In this document: positions 49,425 to 61,784 of the stretch, one piece after another
Layout: every line of letters begins with the position of its first letter
How positions within the stretch are numbered: the stretch's first letter is position 1
Assembly (NCBI RefSeq): GCF_002288925.2
Contig: NW_022098049.1
Coordinates: 4,480,757 to 4,544,756, forward strand
Length of the DNA stretch: 64,000 bases
DNA from: Delphinapterus leucas
Taxonomy: Eukaryota > Chordata > Mammalia > Artiodactyla > Monodontidae
Direction of reading: 5' to 3'
The notes under the pieces: generated by a model
The model's database searches: none
What the model was told of the DNA's origin: nothing
Seen by the model: only the letters and a program-made list of their open reading frames with translations
Translations under genes and position numbers: made by a program

Positions 49425-49605
49425 AGGCTTTCAGACACTGGCTATATCAGAATCTCCTGCAGAGCTTGTTAAAACTCTTATTGCTAACCCCACCCCCATG
49501 GTTCAGATTCAGTAGGTTTGGGCTAAGGCCTGTGAATTTGTGTTTCTAACAAGTTCTCAGGGGATGCTGATACTCTGGTCTGGGGGCTCCACTTTGAGAA
49601 CTACT
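49425..49605 (-). mobile_element. MER5A hAT transposon
   Basis: AGAATCTCCTGCAGAGCTTG, AACCCCACCCCCATGGTTCA, GTGTTTCTAACAAGTTCTCA and TTTGAGAACTACTGCC: near-complete MER5A order with its inverted-end motif. Strand is by convention only. Confidence 0.85.
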
Positions 49606-49609
49606 GCCA

Positions 49610-50212
49610 TAAAGTAAAGAGATTAGAAAAGGGGCTCTTAAAGCTTATTTGGTGATTTTAGTGTCAAACATGGGAATAGGGCAATTACGTGCTGTTTATA
49701 TTTCTTGTAATTATTTCCTTTGTGTTTTTGTTTGGATTTTAATAAAATACTTTTTGGAAATATCCACCTATCTCATCTATTTTAAGGGGGAAAAGGGAAA
49801 TGACTTTGTGTCTACAGGCAAATCAGAGAGTAAGGGGGACCATTTACCTTAAGGTTTGGAGTTCAGACATGGCCAGAGGACTCCTCAGAGGAAAGGCCCA
49901 ATCACTAGTCAGGACTCTTCTGGTCACAAGTGACAAAAATCTAACGTCACTCATTTAAAATTGTATTTGGTTGTGTGTAACAGAAGCTCACTTTACACAG
50001 GTGTCTTGGAACCAAGTTTCTGATTTTGTTGTACAATAACACTTCTGGAGTTAGGTGGTCACTGGCATTGCTTTAGAAGGTCAACAATATCAGGTCTGAC
50101 ATCTCTTTTTTTATTTTCTTTTTTTACTCATGACTCATTTGCTCAATTTTTTTTTTACTCGCTTACTCAAAGTGGCTGCTGTGGCCCCAGTCATCACATC
50201 TGTGTTCTAGTG
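49610..50212. other. intergenic, nothing assignable
   Basis: No gene or clear repeat; T-rich stretches at 50106-50130 and 50148-50156. Confidence 0.5.
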
Positions 50213-50227
50213 AGAAAGAAGGTGGAG

Positions 50228-50443
50228 GGCTTCCCTGGTGGCGCAGTGGTTGAGAGTCCGCCTGCCAATGCAAGGGACATGGGTTCGTGCCTCGGTCTGG
50301 GAAGATCCCACATGCCACGGAGCGGCTAGGCCCGTGAGCCATGGCCACTGAGCCTGCGCGTCTGGAGCCTGTGCTCCGCAACGGGAGAGGCCACAACAGT
50401 GAGAGGCCTGCGTACCGCAAAAAAAAAAAAAAAAAAAAAAAAA
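50228..50443 (+). mobile_element. CHR SINE
   Basis: GGCTTCCCTGGTGGCGCAGT and a 25-base A-tail. Target duplication AGAAAGAAGGTGGAG (50213-50227) and AGAAGGAAGGTGGAG (50444-50458), one mismatch. Confidence 0.97.
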
Positions 50444-50739
50444 AGAAGGAAGGTGGAGAATGGAAGGGGTGTGGTCCATCTCATCAGTTGTTCATATCCT
50501 TCTTTAAGGCTTCAACTGTGTCACATAACCATATCTAGCTGCAAGAGAAATGGATAGAGTGAATGGTTAGTTGGGTACATTGCCTCCCTACACAAAATGA
50601 GGATTTTGTAGTCAAAGGAAAAGAAGTGATTGGATATTAGGAAAGCACTTAATAATCATTCACAGCAAATTGGGCAGAATGGGGAATAAATTACCTTTAT
50701 GAGAAAAGCAAGAATGGAGTGGCTTCAAGAAGGCTGTAT

Positions 50740-51510
50740 GAGTTAGCTTTTGCTTCATAACAAACCACTCCAAAACCTAGTGACTTTTTAAATTTAAAGT
50801 TTAAGCTCAGACAAATATCTATTTGATGATGAATCTGTGGATTGACGACTTGGACTGGGCTCATTGGGGAGACTCATCTCTGCTCCATGTGGTGTCACCT
50901 GGACACAGTGTTACTGCTGTGACCTTAGCTAGGTGGCTGGGATGTTTGGGACACCTGGGATTTTCTTTCTACATGGTTTCTTGCCCTACATTCACCTTCT
51001 TCACGTGGTGGTAGAACAGTTTCAGAGAGCAGCAAATTATTTTTTTTTGAGAAACAAACCCTCAAAAACTTGGTGAAATAAATCACCACCACTTCATTTG
51101 CTCATCTGTGAGCTATGAGTCATCGTTTTGGACTGGGCTCAGCTTGATGGTTCTTCTGATGATCTCTGGTGTCTCACATGTGGCGTGACTGGGACCAAAT
51201 GGTTTATGATGGTCTTCTTTATGGCTGGCAATTGTTTCTGGCTATTGGCTGGGCCATCTGTCTCCAGCAGGCTAGCCTGGGCTTCTTCACATGGTGACTG
51301 AGTTCTGAAAGCTGCAAGAGAAAGGGTAGGTCCCAACGTATAGGTGCTTTTTAAGCCTGTGCTTGCATTGCATTTGCTGATGTCCTACTGGCCAAAGCAA
51401 GTCACTTGGTCAAGACTTGAATCAGTGTGGAATGGGACTGTGCAGGTTGTGTATACAAGGAGGCAAGGCTTACTGGGGCCCATTACTGTATCACAATCTA
51501 CCACATATAC
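50740..51510 (-). mobile_element. old LTR-type repeat, start present twice
   Basis: TTGCTTCATAACAAACCACT opens the block, and its GGACTGGGCTCA module recurs at 50856 and 51131. The end reads CTGGCCAAAGCAAGTCACTT then CACAATCTACCACATAT. This matches a common mammalian LTR-type repeat in reverse, family not settled. The second start at about 51045 suggests two overlapping or duplicated partial copies. Confidence 0.55.
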
Positions 51511-53500
51511 CCTAGACCAAGGACTTGAATGTCTGCAGGGTACTCCTTATCATGTCTTTGCCTTTCTCTGCATGTCATCTTCATTCCTTTACACAAACTA
51601 CTTCCCCTAAGTCTGGAATCCAGGAATCACTTCTTCAGCTTCCCACCTAAAGGGAAACAGGTCTTTTCCTCTTTAATTCTATTCTGAAAATAGCTAGGAA
51701 GAACTTTGATTGGTCTGCTGTGGGTCAGATGCTCACCCCAAGGCTAAGCAATTGGGATACGATCATTGGCAGCTTCCAACAGACCCTCATATTTGGAGAG
51801 AGGTTGCAGAAGGAGCAATTTTAGAGACACCATTCTAAAAGTGAATTGAGATCCCTTCTGGAATAATGGAGATATAGTGGCCAGAAAAGACAAATAGATG
51901 TGCAGTGTTGGGGACCATTGAACAGAAAACCTCACAGGCTCTCTTTTTAGAAGTTTTTTTTTTTTTTTTTTTTGATTTATTTGTTTTGTTAGGTGGTTGG
52001 GAGAGTCTGGATTTAATAAGAACTTAAGCTAGTTTAAAAATCAGTTTCTATTGTTTTCCAAAACATTACCTTACTAAACCAATCTACACATTTTCCTTAC
52101 TTTCTTTGAAAAAATGCAGATTAACATCCACGGCTGGCCCCCATGGGAAGGTTTCTAACTGAGTGTTCTTTGTGGCAAATATACAATAGAGATTACATTA
52201 CTTGTCACTCACCTCCCTCTGAGATTGTGTTGGGAAAACAGCACACAGAAAGCAAAAGAAGAAAGAATTGCGTCCTTAATTGGCACATCAGTCACATCAA
52301 TGAGGGTCTATTTTTTTCCTCCAATCCTGTTAGGAATTTAAGAGCATATGCTAACAAAGTTCCACATCGGGATCTGTGAATATATGGGATTTGGGGCAAA
52401 CAGAAATCACTGGGATCACCTCCGCCGTGCAGGGGTCTCTGATGGAGGCATTCCACCTGAGTGTCACTGAGGGTCCTCAGAATGAGCGGAGTGTAAGGGC
52501 CCACTCTCGCTTTTTAATTGGATCGAAGGAAAGCTAAGAGAGGCGACCACTGAAAGTGCAGGAGAGTGGAGGCATGCTGGCCTTTGGGGAAAGCTACCCA
52601 GTTTCCACAAATAGTAGAGATTCCTGAAAGGCTTTGAGAGAGGCTTTGCTGGGTAGCCATGGCGATGCTGTGCTTCTCGCCTCCCTGCTGCCAAAGAGCG
52701 AGTTTGTTCCTCTTTCCCAGGAGCCTTAGCTGGTGCAGCCGTGGCTTATTTCAGAAACCTTCTAGACACAGGTCCTGCTCAGAAGCACTTCATTACTTGG
52801 TGGAACCTGCTCCTCCCTGTCTTGGTGCCCTGCGGCGTTTCACAGGCACCCCTTCTGCCCAGCGAACATTTGCCAGTAATTGTGGTGCCACCACTTTTAT
52901 TTAACCTGCTCTGGTTTGCTTCCAGGGGTTATTTAGTTCTCTTTTCGATTCTTTGTTGGCAGTTAGGGTGTGTTTATCAGCAGGATTGCTGAGGAGTCTC
53001 GGCTGTGACTTTGGAATATGAAAACAGTCTGGCTTCACATATAGCCAGTTCAAAATTAATGTTCCCTTCTCCCTGCGTTCCTTGGCTATCTCATCTCCCC
53101 TACGCACTGGTCCTGAATGGGAATTTATGGGAGATGGTTGGGCCCAAACAGGGATTTCTCATTGAATGCAGTGGACAAGCCAAAATGAGAAAAGTTTAAA
53201 TCAGGTATGTTGTGCAGAGGTCCATGAGAAGACTCAAGAAGAATCCATGGGTTTCAAGGTTGGGCTACAGAGCCAGGAGCTAGTTCAAGCTACTCAGGGT
53301 ACATATATGGTGCCAGGAGTGGAGGTGGGAGCTGGGGGGTGGGGGAGGGAAACGAGAAGTTTTCAAATGACTCAGGGACCCAAGAGAAGGAAAATGAGAC
53401 CTGAGATGTGTTTGTGGATATAAAGTGGAGGGGGGGGGCTACACCCCCTACTTGAGCCAATGCCCCTCTATTCTTATATTTTCCATATTGAGTGACCAGC
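51511..53500. other. intergenic, no gene recognised
   Basis: A T run lies at 51954-51975 and a G-rich run at 53428-53440. Short frames on both strands are unsupported. Confidence 0.5.
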
Positions 53501-53504
53501 TAAG

Positions 53505-53925
53505 ATGCATAATTTTTTAAATTAGCAAACTCTACATTTTTAGAGCAGCTTTCGATACACAGAAACATTAAGAACAAAGTACAGAGTTCCCATAAACCCC
53601 CTTTCCTCCCCCTCCTCAGCTTCCTCTATGATTAACATCTTGCATTAGTGATACATTTGTTGCAACTGATGGACCAATATTGATACATTAACTAAAGTCC
53701 ATAGTTTATCTTAGAGTTTACTCCTTGTTGTACACTCTATGGTTTTGCCAAACTCATAAGGTCACGTATCCACCATCACAGTATCACGAATAGAATACTT
53801 TTACTGCCCTAAAAATGCTCTGTGCTCTGTCTATTCATCCCTCCCCTGAAACTCTGGAAACCAATGAGCTTTTTACTGACTCCATATTTTTGTCTTTTCC
53901 AGAATGTCATATAATTGCAACCATT
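53505..53925 (+). mobile_element. old L1 3'UTR (L1M type)
   Basis: GTACAGAGTTCCCATAAACC, GATTAACATCTTGCATTAGT, AATATTGATACATTAACTAA, AAGGTCACGTATCCACCATC and CTTTTCCAGAATGTCATATA follow the known order of an old L1 3'UTR. Confidence 0.8.
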
Positions 53926-54029
53926 TAGCCCATAGACACCAACCCAAGGAGCTGGACAAGTATCTCCAAGGAATGCAGGAAGGTAAGTGTTAATGAAGCT
54001 GTACTTCTTGCTTGCTACATCTGTTTTAC

Positions 54030-54370
54030 CAACTTTTCTGCAAAACATGTTTTGAGCAGTCATGATGCTCCAAACATAGGAGGTATAAAATTAAATGAAA
54101 TATGGTGTCTGCCTTTGTGGATGAGGCTGATGGGTCAACATATAATTGGATAATACACTCTGATGACAGTCCTTGCAGGGTGCTCTGGGGGCATCCATGT
54201 GTCTCTTCATCCCACAATATATATTGAGTGCCTGCTGTGTTCCAGGTGTTGTGCTGGGCTGGAGACACAGAGATGAAAGAGGCACATGATCTGCCTACAA
54301 GGATCTCACTTTCCAGTGCAGGTGGTGACCTGTAAACACGATTCAGGGCAGCGAGGGCCAAGATGGAGAC
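54030..54370 (-). mobile_element. L2 LINE, 3' end, possibly two pieces
   Basis: ATATATTGAGTGCCTGCTGT, GTTGTGCTGGGCTGGAGACA and GGATCTCACTTTCCAGTGCA. A related piece precedes it at 54030-54165 (TGGTGTCTGCCTTTGTGGA). Confidence 0.7.
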
Positions 54371-55170
54371 AAGAGATAACCGAACTCCTTGGAAGAAGAC
54401 ATGGTTGAGAGTCTTGCTTAAACTCTTTTTTTTTTTATGCTTTAGGCAGAGGAAGTAGACTTCTTATTTTATCATAAAACCATTTATGGAAATGTGTATA
54501 CGTAACTACTTTAGCTAAAAAATTCTCTCTGTTTAATCTGAAGCCTGAGATGATAAATTCCTCACTCTGCAGAGGAAGCCTCAGTATTGCAGCATTAAAT
54601 ATAGATCATTGAGCTTCCTGAGGTGGAAGATGGAAGCCAGCGTGCGGAGGGCAGTCCTGCTTAGATGAAAATGACATCCTCAGTTAGTTCCCGCTATGAA
54701 TTCTCCTGGGGTCTAGTGAATGAATTAGATGCTCAGGGGCAAAAGTAGCCTTGCTTTTTCTTTTGCATGAAGAATCAATCATTGCCTGTCCTGGTCTGGC
54801 TGGCTGTTTTAAATAAGACTCTGCCCCAATGGGAGCCTCTCATGGTTTGGCCAGGACAATTAGAGAAAGGCCAAAGGCGCCCTGGAGTGTGATTCCCAGC
54901 CGAGAGTTGAATGTGAGTGAGATCTGACAGCTCCACACGGCCTCTCTGCACCAGCAGATGTTTTCTGCCCAGGACAAGGAGACCTAACGAGTATGTTCAT
55001 CTTTCACCCCCAGTTCACATGTGCTAGCCCCCTGCCTGATAAAGAAGTTGACAGGTATTCAAGCTGCCTGTACTATGTAGTTCTGCCTGCTGCAGGTTTC
55101 CATGAGGTGTTGCTTGAGGCTGCATCTCCCAGGCTTCCCAGCTGGGCTGCTTTGTCCAGAACTGTTTATT
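54371..55170. other. intergenic, nothing assignable
   Basis: No gene or clear repeat. Confidence 0.5.
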
Positions 55171-55174
55171 GCTC

Positions 55175-55325
55175 TACAGTACAGCAGTTAAGAACATGGG
55201 CTCTGGATTTAGACAGTTTTGGTTTTGAAATCCAATTCTGCCACTGACTAGCTATGAGGTGGACAAGTTGCTTTACCCCTCTAGACCTACCTGTAAAATG
55301 AGAATAATAATAGTATCTGTGTATC
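55175..55325 (+). mobile_element. MIR SINE, 5' half
   Basis: ACAGCAGTTAAGAACATGGG, CCAATTCTGCCACTGACTAG and ACCTGTAAAATGAGAATAAT: near-consensus MIR. Confidence 0.92.
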
Positions 55326-55540
55326 AGGATCCCAACAGGAAATAGGTACTGCACTCAGATAAGGATCATTCAAACAGGACTTGTTCACAAAAGGAGAAAT
55401 CATAGATGTGTGAAAGGTTTAGGGGACCACCCTAGATAATGAGGGAACCCAGGTTAACAGCACAGAGCTAAGCCACTCCTAAGCCACTAGGAAAGAGGGG
55501 AGAAAGAAGGAACAGGAACCAAAATGGGGCAGTGGTTCTT

Positions 55541-55751
55541 TTTTTTTTTTTTTTTTTTTGCTTTATGCGGGCCTCTCACTGTTGTGACCTCTCCCGTTGC
55601 GGAGCACAGGCTCCGGACGCGCAGGCTCAGCGGCCACGGCTCACGGGCCCAGCCGCTCCACGGCATGTGGGATCTTCCTGGACCGGGGCACGAACCCGTG
55701 TCCCCTGCATCGGCAGGCGGACTCTCAACCACTGCGCCACCAGGGAAGCCC
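55541..55751 (-). mobile_element. CHR SINE, left arm of an inverted pair
   Basis: The target duplication GGGGCAGTGGTTCTT is exact at 55526-55540 and 55752-55766. Confidence 0.97.
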
Positions 55752-55782
55752 GGGGCAGTGGTTCTTAATAAAAGTCTCTGAG

Positions 55783-55990
55783 GGCTCCCCCAGTGGCGCA
55801 GTGGTTGAGAGTCCGCCTGCCGATGCAGGGGACACGGGTTCGATCCCCAGTCCGGGAGGATCCCACGTGCCGCGGAGTGGCTGGGCCCGTGAGCCGTGGC
55901 CGCTGAGCCTGCGCGTCCGGAGCCTGTGCTCCGCAACGGGAGAGGCCACAACAATGAGAGGCCCACATACCGCAAAAAAAAAAAAAAAAA
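55783..55990 (+). mobile_element. CHR SINE, right arm of an inverted pair
   Basis: GGCTCCCCCAGTGGCGCAGT start and A-tail. Near-exact target duplication AAGTCTCTGAG (55772-55782) and AGGTCTCTGAG (55991-56001). Opposite in orientation to the SINE 31 bases to its left. Confidence 0.96.
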
Positions 55991-56001
55991 AGGTCTCTGA
56001 G

Positions 56002-56492
56002 AAAAGTTATGACCTTAGTCCACCGGAAATGACTTTACGGAAGGCAGCGGGCAATCTGACTTGACTTTCCTTCCTTTCTCCAAAATTCTGCTCTCCTAAG
56101 GCTCCCTGCTGGCCAGACCCAGCTAGAAGCTGGAGGACATGAGAGGAGGCAATGTAATCTGTACAGACCAGCCTGCCAGGGCAGAGAGCAAAATGGAGGA
56201 GAGTGGGGATGGCTGTGTAGGTCAAACATCCTGCACAAACTCGTTCACGGCGTGGCTCAGCTGATTAAACAATGAAATGGCATTAAGGGCTATCACAGTT
56301 CTGGGCATCAAGTGTTTAATGAAAGTTAGCTAAGATTATCAGTATTTCTCTTTTCTAGGTCAAAAGTGAAATAGTTGTCAATGATTGAGGGCTGAGCACA
56401 TGAAGTAGGACCTGTCTGGAGTAATAGAGGGTTATACACGTGGTCCCCACCCAAGCCCACGTAATAAGTCTGTGCTTCCTTTGGTATAAAAG
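56002..56492. other. intergenic, nothing assignable
   Basis: No gene. The stretch 55330-55520 plus 56002-56230 may be an old repeat split by the SINE pair, but I could not name it. Confidence 0.45.
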
Positions 56493-56506
56493 GAAAGTTA
56501 AGTTTT

Positions 56507-56706
56507 TTGTTTGTTTGTTTGTTTGTTTTGCGGTACGCGGGCCTCTCACTGTTGTGGCCTCTCCCGTCACGGACCACAGGCTCAGCGGCCATGGCTCACG
56601 GGCCCAGCCGCTCCACGGCATGTGGGACCTTCCCAGACCGGGGCCCGAACCTGTGTCCCCTGCATCGGCAGGCAGACTCCCAACCACTGCGCCACCAGGG
56701 AAGCCC
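56507..56706 (-). mobile_element. CHR SINE
   Basis: (TTTG)n tail. The target duplication GAAAGTTAAGTTTT is exact at 56493-56506 and 56707-56720. It lacks about 15 bases around the CGGACGCGCAGG region seen in other copies. Confidence 0.97.
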
Positions 56707-56999
56707 GAAAGTTAAGTTTTGTTTCTCCTCTCTGAGGAATGCTCAAATACTTCTTGCACCCTGTTCCACTTTCTGCGCTCCTATCATCTTGTCTTTGCCA
56801 TTTCTGGTAGCATATGGCCATGCTATAATGAAGAAAATGTGATTTAAGCTACTAGTCACTAAAGTAGTGGTTCTTGAAAGAGTAAGGGTTCTTTGGGTTA
56901 TTGGAGGGGTGGGAAATGGGGCCTCGACTTGCCAAGATGCTCCCTGTTGGGGGGTGCCCTCTCTGCAGGTAGGATCTGAGATTTAATACCAGCAAACAC

Positions 57000-57230
57000 T
57001 TGCAAAGAATTTTGGATTCCAGACACTGTTTTACTACGTGTCCTACATGCATCTTCATGAACCCTCACAGTCGCCCTTTGAGGCATTGTTACCCTCACTT
57101 TACAGATGAAGAAACTGAGGCACCAAAAGTTTCAACTTTTTAACCTAAGTTCTCAAAGGTCCAAGTAGCAGAGCCAGAAATTGAACCCAGTCTGACTGCA
57201 GAGTCTCTGTTTTTCTCTACACTGGCTGTG
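57000..57230 (-). mobile_element. MIR SINE
   Basis: CTCACTTTACAGATGAAGAA, a CTGAGGCACC segment and GAGCCAGAAATTGAACCCAG. Confidence 0.9.
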
Positions 57231-58795
57231 TTGGCATTCCTGCCTCATAGTACGTGTTCAGGAAGTACTTATTGAATTAACTGGAGTAAATGCACAGAGC
57301 TATAGAAAGTTTAGAAAGTTTTAACTCCATGGACTATACACCCTTGTTTGAAGGAAAGGCTGATGTAATGAATTTATGTCCATGAGGCACAGGAAAAAGC
57401 TAGATTTAGCACTTTAAAGTCATTCTGTTCTTATATATAAAATTATTTATGTAGGATCCATTTTGGCATGCAGATCATTACCTAACATGGTATAAATACA
57501 CACAATCACACACAAACTACACACACCATGTCTTTCCCAGGTGGGGACAAGCTGGGATAACTTAGCGAGATTCCTACTCATCGACTCATCGCTCTGGAAA
57601 TTCCAAGAGCTCACATTTAGAATGTTGCCTTTCGTGGGAAGCAGCTCATAGCCGCATAGAGGAGTGAGATACATGTTATCATGGCCGTTGGGCTTGACTG
57701 TAGTTTAACCTCAAGGTCACTGGGAGGCCAGAGTGGAACAAAGGAAAGAATGTTGGCCCCTGAGTCAGCTGAGCCTCCAGGCACACTGGCCTCCCTCTGC
57801 TGGCCTGCCCATCAGCGCCGTGGCAGTCTGTACCAGCCTTTAGCAACGCAGCCACGTTCTTCCCACAGGAAGGGAACCCACCCCCTCCCGGGCAGGAAAG
57901 CAGAGCCCCTCCCTGCCGGGCCCTCGTTCCTTCTTGCCCTCACAGCCCATCTCCCCACTCATACAAAAGACTTTTTCAGAAACTGGACTTGAACTTTTCA
58001 ACAAGGCTTTTTGTTTCGTTTTGTTTTTTCTTTAAGCTCCACAGCTAAAATACCAGATCCTGCTGTTGCTAAGATTAAGGATTTTCTTCCCGTTTTCTCC
58101 CTCAGCTCAGTTTCCGTTGACTGGGAAGGACCAAGAGATGGATTACTGTTCCCTTGCCAAAGGCAGAGAGGGTGCTTGAGCTCCTGAGGCTTACACTGGG
58201 ATTTGACGTTACTCGGGCTTGTGCTAATCATTCTTAGTTATTCCTCATGCTGTCCTAAAAGTGACACGCAATTGTGTCAGTAACTAAGCCCTCCCGAACA
58301 AAACCACTCAGCCCTAAGTGTACACAGGAGAACCAGGAATTGGAGTAAAAGGTCATTTAACATGAATATTTATATATTGTACATAGTATGTTCCATGATT
58401 CACTCAGCTTATTTTCATTTTATGCATTTTCTTCCCACTTGCAGTCTTTATTTATTACAAAGTTGAGGCTGTTAGCAAAATAACACTTAGGGGTGGGTTT
58501 TCTTTTTCCTTTAAAATTTTTTTTTTCCTGCTTTCTACTTTATCTCTAGGAAGGTGTGCCAGTATAGCAACAAAACTGGTCACTGCTGCCAAACCCCAAG
58601 AGACTGATGGCATATTGTTCTGAGCTGAGCATCTTTGCCAGGCTTTTACCACTGAGGGCTGAGCACGGTGGCTGTGTGAGCCATGTGGTTACTGAGCTGC
58701 AGCAGCTCACGTCAGTCACCATCTAGGGACAGGAATCACCCATTCCTCTGACTTTTGATGTGGAATTGCAGGTACCAAGATGGCTTGAGGGTTCA
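57231..58795. other. intergenic, nothing assignable
   Basis: A short L2-like end may lie at 57235-57290 (AGGAAGTACTTATTGAATTA). No gene. Confidence 0.5.
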
Positions 58796-58799
58796 CTGG

Positions 58800-59040
58800 G
58801 TGCCTGTAGTCTGGAGCTGGAAAGACTTGGGTTTATGGACCAGCACTGCCACTCACTTGCTCTGTGACACTGGGCAAATCACTTTAACATTCTGAGCCTC
58901 CGTTTCCTCTTCTACAAAATGAGCATAATAACAGAACCTTCTTGGTAAAGGTAGGCACATGTTAAAATGTATAAAATGTGTGTACACACTCGGCTTGACA
59001 TATGACAAGTTCCAAACAAATGTTAGCTCTAATTACACAC
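58800..59040 (+). mobile_element. MIR SINE
   Basis: GCACTGCCACTCACTTGCTC, TGACACTGGGCAAATCACTT and CCTCTTCTACAAAATGAGCA. Confidence 0.88.
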
Positions 59041-59955
59041 ACATGATCCTAACAGTAGCCCAGGAGGCGATGAGGAAATGCAAACCCTAGGGGATTAACT
59101 CCCTTTCCTAACACAGGCATCTAAAGCATTTTGTTATCCAGTCCATGTTTGTTTCCTTCCGAAGCTCGTGATCTATTCATGATGGAACACACCTCAACAC
59201 CCCTTCCCTCTTTTTATCAGAGGTATTTGAAGTCTGGAAAATTTGGCCTTTTGGGGCCTTGACCTGGATGCGAATGATAAGAACAAGTAAAAAAGATTCA
59301 GGTTTTCCTCCTACCAGTGCCTGTGTTGAGTTAGAAATGTCATCCGAATGTTTTGATTCAGGGCTGAGTTCCATCCTTGTGGGAGCTACAATTCCCAGCA
59401 CTCCTAAACTTCGTGGCTGCCATCATGGTCTTGACAAATGGTTTACCAAGAGGTGCATCCCCCAGTTCCAGGGGAATATCCTGTCCAGTTCTGAATGTCA
59501 TTTTCCAAGAAAAACAGACACACACTTGGGCATGCCAGGAGGAAGGCCACCAGGATGGTGAGGGTTGTGAGAATATACTAAGAGCAACAGTTGCTAGATC
59601 TCAGATGAAGAGGCCTGATGCATGGGAAACATTACCTTTACCTTTGAGGCTTCGGATGGAAGGTCTTGGGCAACAGGTAGGAGTTACTGGGAGATAGATT
59701 TGGGTTCAACTGGAGAGAAAAAGTTTCAAGCCTGACAACAGTTCAGCAATAGAATTATCTGTGATGAAGAGCTGAGTTTCTCATCCCTTAGAAGGGATGT
59801 GCCCAGTGGACTTAGAAGCAATTTTTAACAATGTTATTCTAAGGATTTATGCATAGACAAGAAGACGGCTAAGGTCCCTTCCAGCCCAAAGATTCCATCA
59901 TTGTGAAGTATCTGTCTGCAGATTTGCAAAAGGCTTTCCTACATCTATTTTCTTT
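59041..59955. other. intergenic, nothing assignable
   Basis: No gene or clear repeat. Confidence 0.5.
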
Positions 59956-59959
59956 CATT

Positions 59960-60330
59960 CATATGCAGTTGATCAGTTGACCAACAAATAGCTTTGTGCT
60001 TCCTACTGTATGACATTAGGTACCAAGTATGCATCAGAAAACATCTTGCTCTCAAGTACCTTATAGTCTTGTGGGGTAAATGGACAAGAAAACAGACATT
60101 TGTAACAGAGTGTGGTAAGGGTTATAAGAGGAAGCACAGGGAGCTGGGGATGAGAGAAGGCTTCCTGTTGGAAAGGACCACCAGGATGGGACCTGCAGGA
60201 GCTGGCTAGGTGAGTAGTGGGAAGACAGAGCAGGAAAGGCATTAGCATGAGCAAAAGCCTCAAAAACAAGGCAGGGTGAGGGAGTTGTGAACAGTTCCGT
60301 TTGGCTGGAACAGAGTCCATAGAGATGAAA
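59960..60330 (-). mobile_element. L2 LINE fragment
   Basis: AGAAAACATCTTGCTCTCAA, AGAAGGCTTCCTGTTGGAAA, then GGAAAGGCATTAGCATGAGC and AAAAGCCTCAAAAACAAGGC in reverse L2 order. Confidence 0.7.
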
Positions 60331-60369
60331 GTAGGGACAAAAAGAAATGAGACTCGAGAAAGAGGTGGT

Positions 60370-60985
60370 AGATGGTAAAAATGGCCACAGATTCTTTTCC
60401 TCCTATTAAGAGGGGAAGTCTATTTTCCCGTCTCTGAGTTGACTTTGGGACTTGCTTTGGCCCATGAAAAATGAACAAATGTGACACAAGAAGAGGCTTG
60501 AAAAATGTTTGTACATGGAAGCTTTTTGCTACTCTTGGAACCTTACAATGACATTTTTTTTTTTTTTTTTTTTTTTTTTTTGGCGGTATGCGGGACTCTC
60601 ACTGTTGTGGCCTCTCCCATTGTGGAGCACAGGCTCCGGACGTGCAGGTTCAGCGGCCATGGCTCACGGGCCCAGCCGCTCCGCGGCATGTGGGATCTTC
60701 CCGGACCGGGGCACGAACCCGCGTCCCCTGCATTGGCAGGCAGACTCTCAACCACTCTGCCACCAGGGAAGCCCAACAATGACATTTTAATAAGTCCAGG
60801 GTATCCTCATGGATGATGAGAGATGCTTGCCACAGTTTCTTGGTCACCCCAGCTATCTTCAGAAACAGAGTCACACAGCTGACCTGCAGTTGCCCATGGA
60901 TGGATAAGTGAGCCCTGCTGATACTGGCTCAAAGCACCACAGAATCATGAGCTAAATAAATGGCTTTTGTTTTCATCCATTAAGT
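60370..60985 (+). mobile_element. old LTR-type repeat split by a SINE
   Basis: AAGAGGGGAAGTCTATTTTC and TTGGGACTTGCTTTGGCCCA to the left of the SINE, and CACAGAATCATGAGCTAAAT with AAATGGCTTTTGTTTT to the right. A common mammalian LTR-type repeat; family not settled. Confidence 0.55.
60558..60775 (-). mobile_element. CHR SINE
   Basis: The 24-plus-base T run on the plus strand is its A-tail. The target duplication ACAATGACATTTT is exact at 60545-60557 and 60776-60788. Confidence 0.97.
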
Positions 60986-61009
60986 TATTATTATTATTAG
61001 GTAGAAGCT

Positions 61010-61170
61010 AATTGATGTGTCAGTCAGAGAGATTTATAAATCATGTTAAGGAATTTAGATTTGAATCGGAGAATGCCAAGGGTTCTTCAAAGAGTTTAAG
61101 CCATGAAAGTGGTAGTACCAGATTTGTGTTTCAGAAAAATCACTGTTGGACCCACCAATGAGATCATGTG
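61010..61170 (-). mobile_element. L2 LINE fragment
   Basis: GGAATTTAGATTTGAATCGG, GTTTAAGCCATGAAAGTGGT and TCAGAAAAATCACTGTTGGA; likely continues the L2 at 59960-60330. Confidence 0.65.
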
Positions 61171-61535
61171 TAGTTAAGCATCTTGCAAATTGTGAAGCAG
61201 GGTGCAAATACAGCTGATGAGTAAAAATAGTGAGGATGCACGGGACACAATTTCAAGGCAAACCCTTCAAATCAAACCCTCTGAAAACATCTAGCAATGG
61301 TGCATCTGGCTACAAATCATCTCCCAAGCATGTAGCTTGCTGCTGGTAGCCAGCCCTGGGCCTAGAAGAAGAGCTGGACAAAGCAAGGTGGCACGGGGGA
61401 AGGGCAGAATGTGCTAAGACCATAGGAAACTCACTTTTCTCAAAGATGACCTGGATCAGCAGTTCTTCAGGCTAATTTGGTTCCTGGATCAAAGACCTGG
61501 GTCAAGGGGCCTCAGGAAAACCTTTCAGGAGATTA
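61171..61535. other. intergenic, nothing assignable
   Basis: No gene or clear repeat. Confidence 0.45.
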
Positions 61536-61539
61536 TCAT

Positions 61540-61780
61540 AAGGAGATAATCAGAGAATCGCACAAAGATTGGTGAGTCTTTTCTTTGTAGCATTACTTAT
61601 AATGTCAAAAGTTTAACACTATAAATGTCTAACAAGAGGAAAATAATGATGTTATTATAAAACTATGTGGTTGAAAACTGTGCAAATGTTAAAGTAAAAT
61701 TTTCAAAAATTATGGCACAGAAGAAGTTCACAATATAAAAAAGATGTATAAAGAATGCAACAGACAGTTTTTCACTAATA
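61540..61780 (+). mobile_element. possible old L1 fragment
   Basis: TTGTAGCATTACTTATAATG and ATAAATGTCTAACAAGAGGA resemble the late ORF2 region of old L1s. Weak. Confidence 0.4.
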
Positions 61781-61784
61781 TTCA

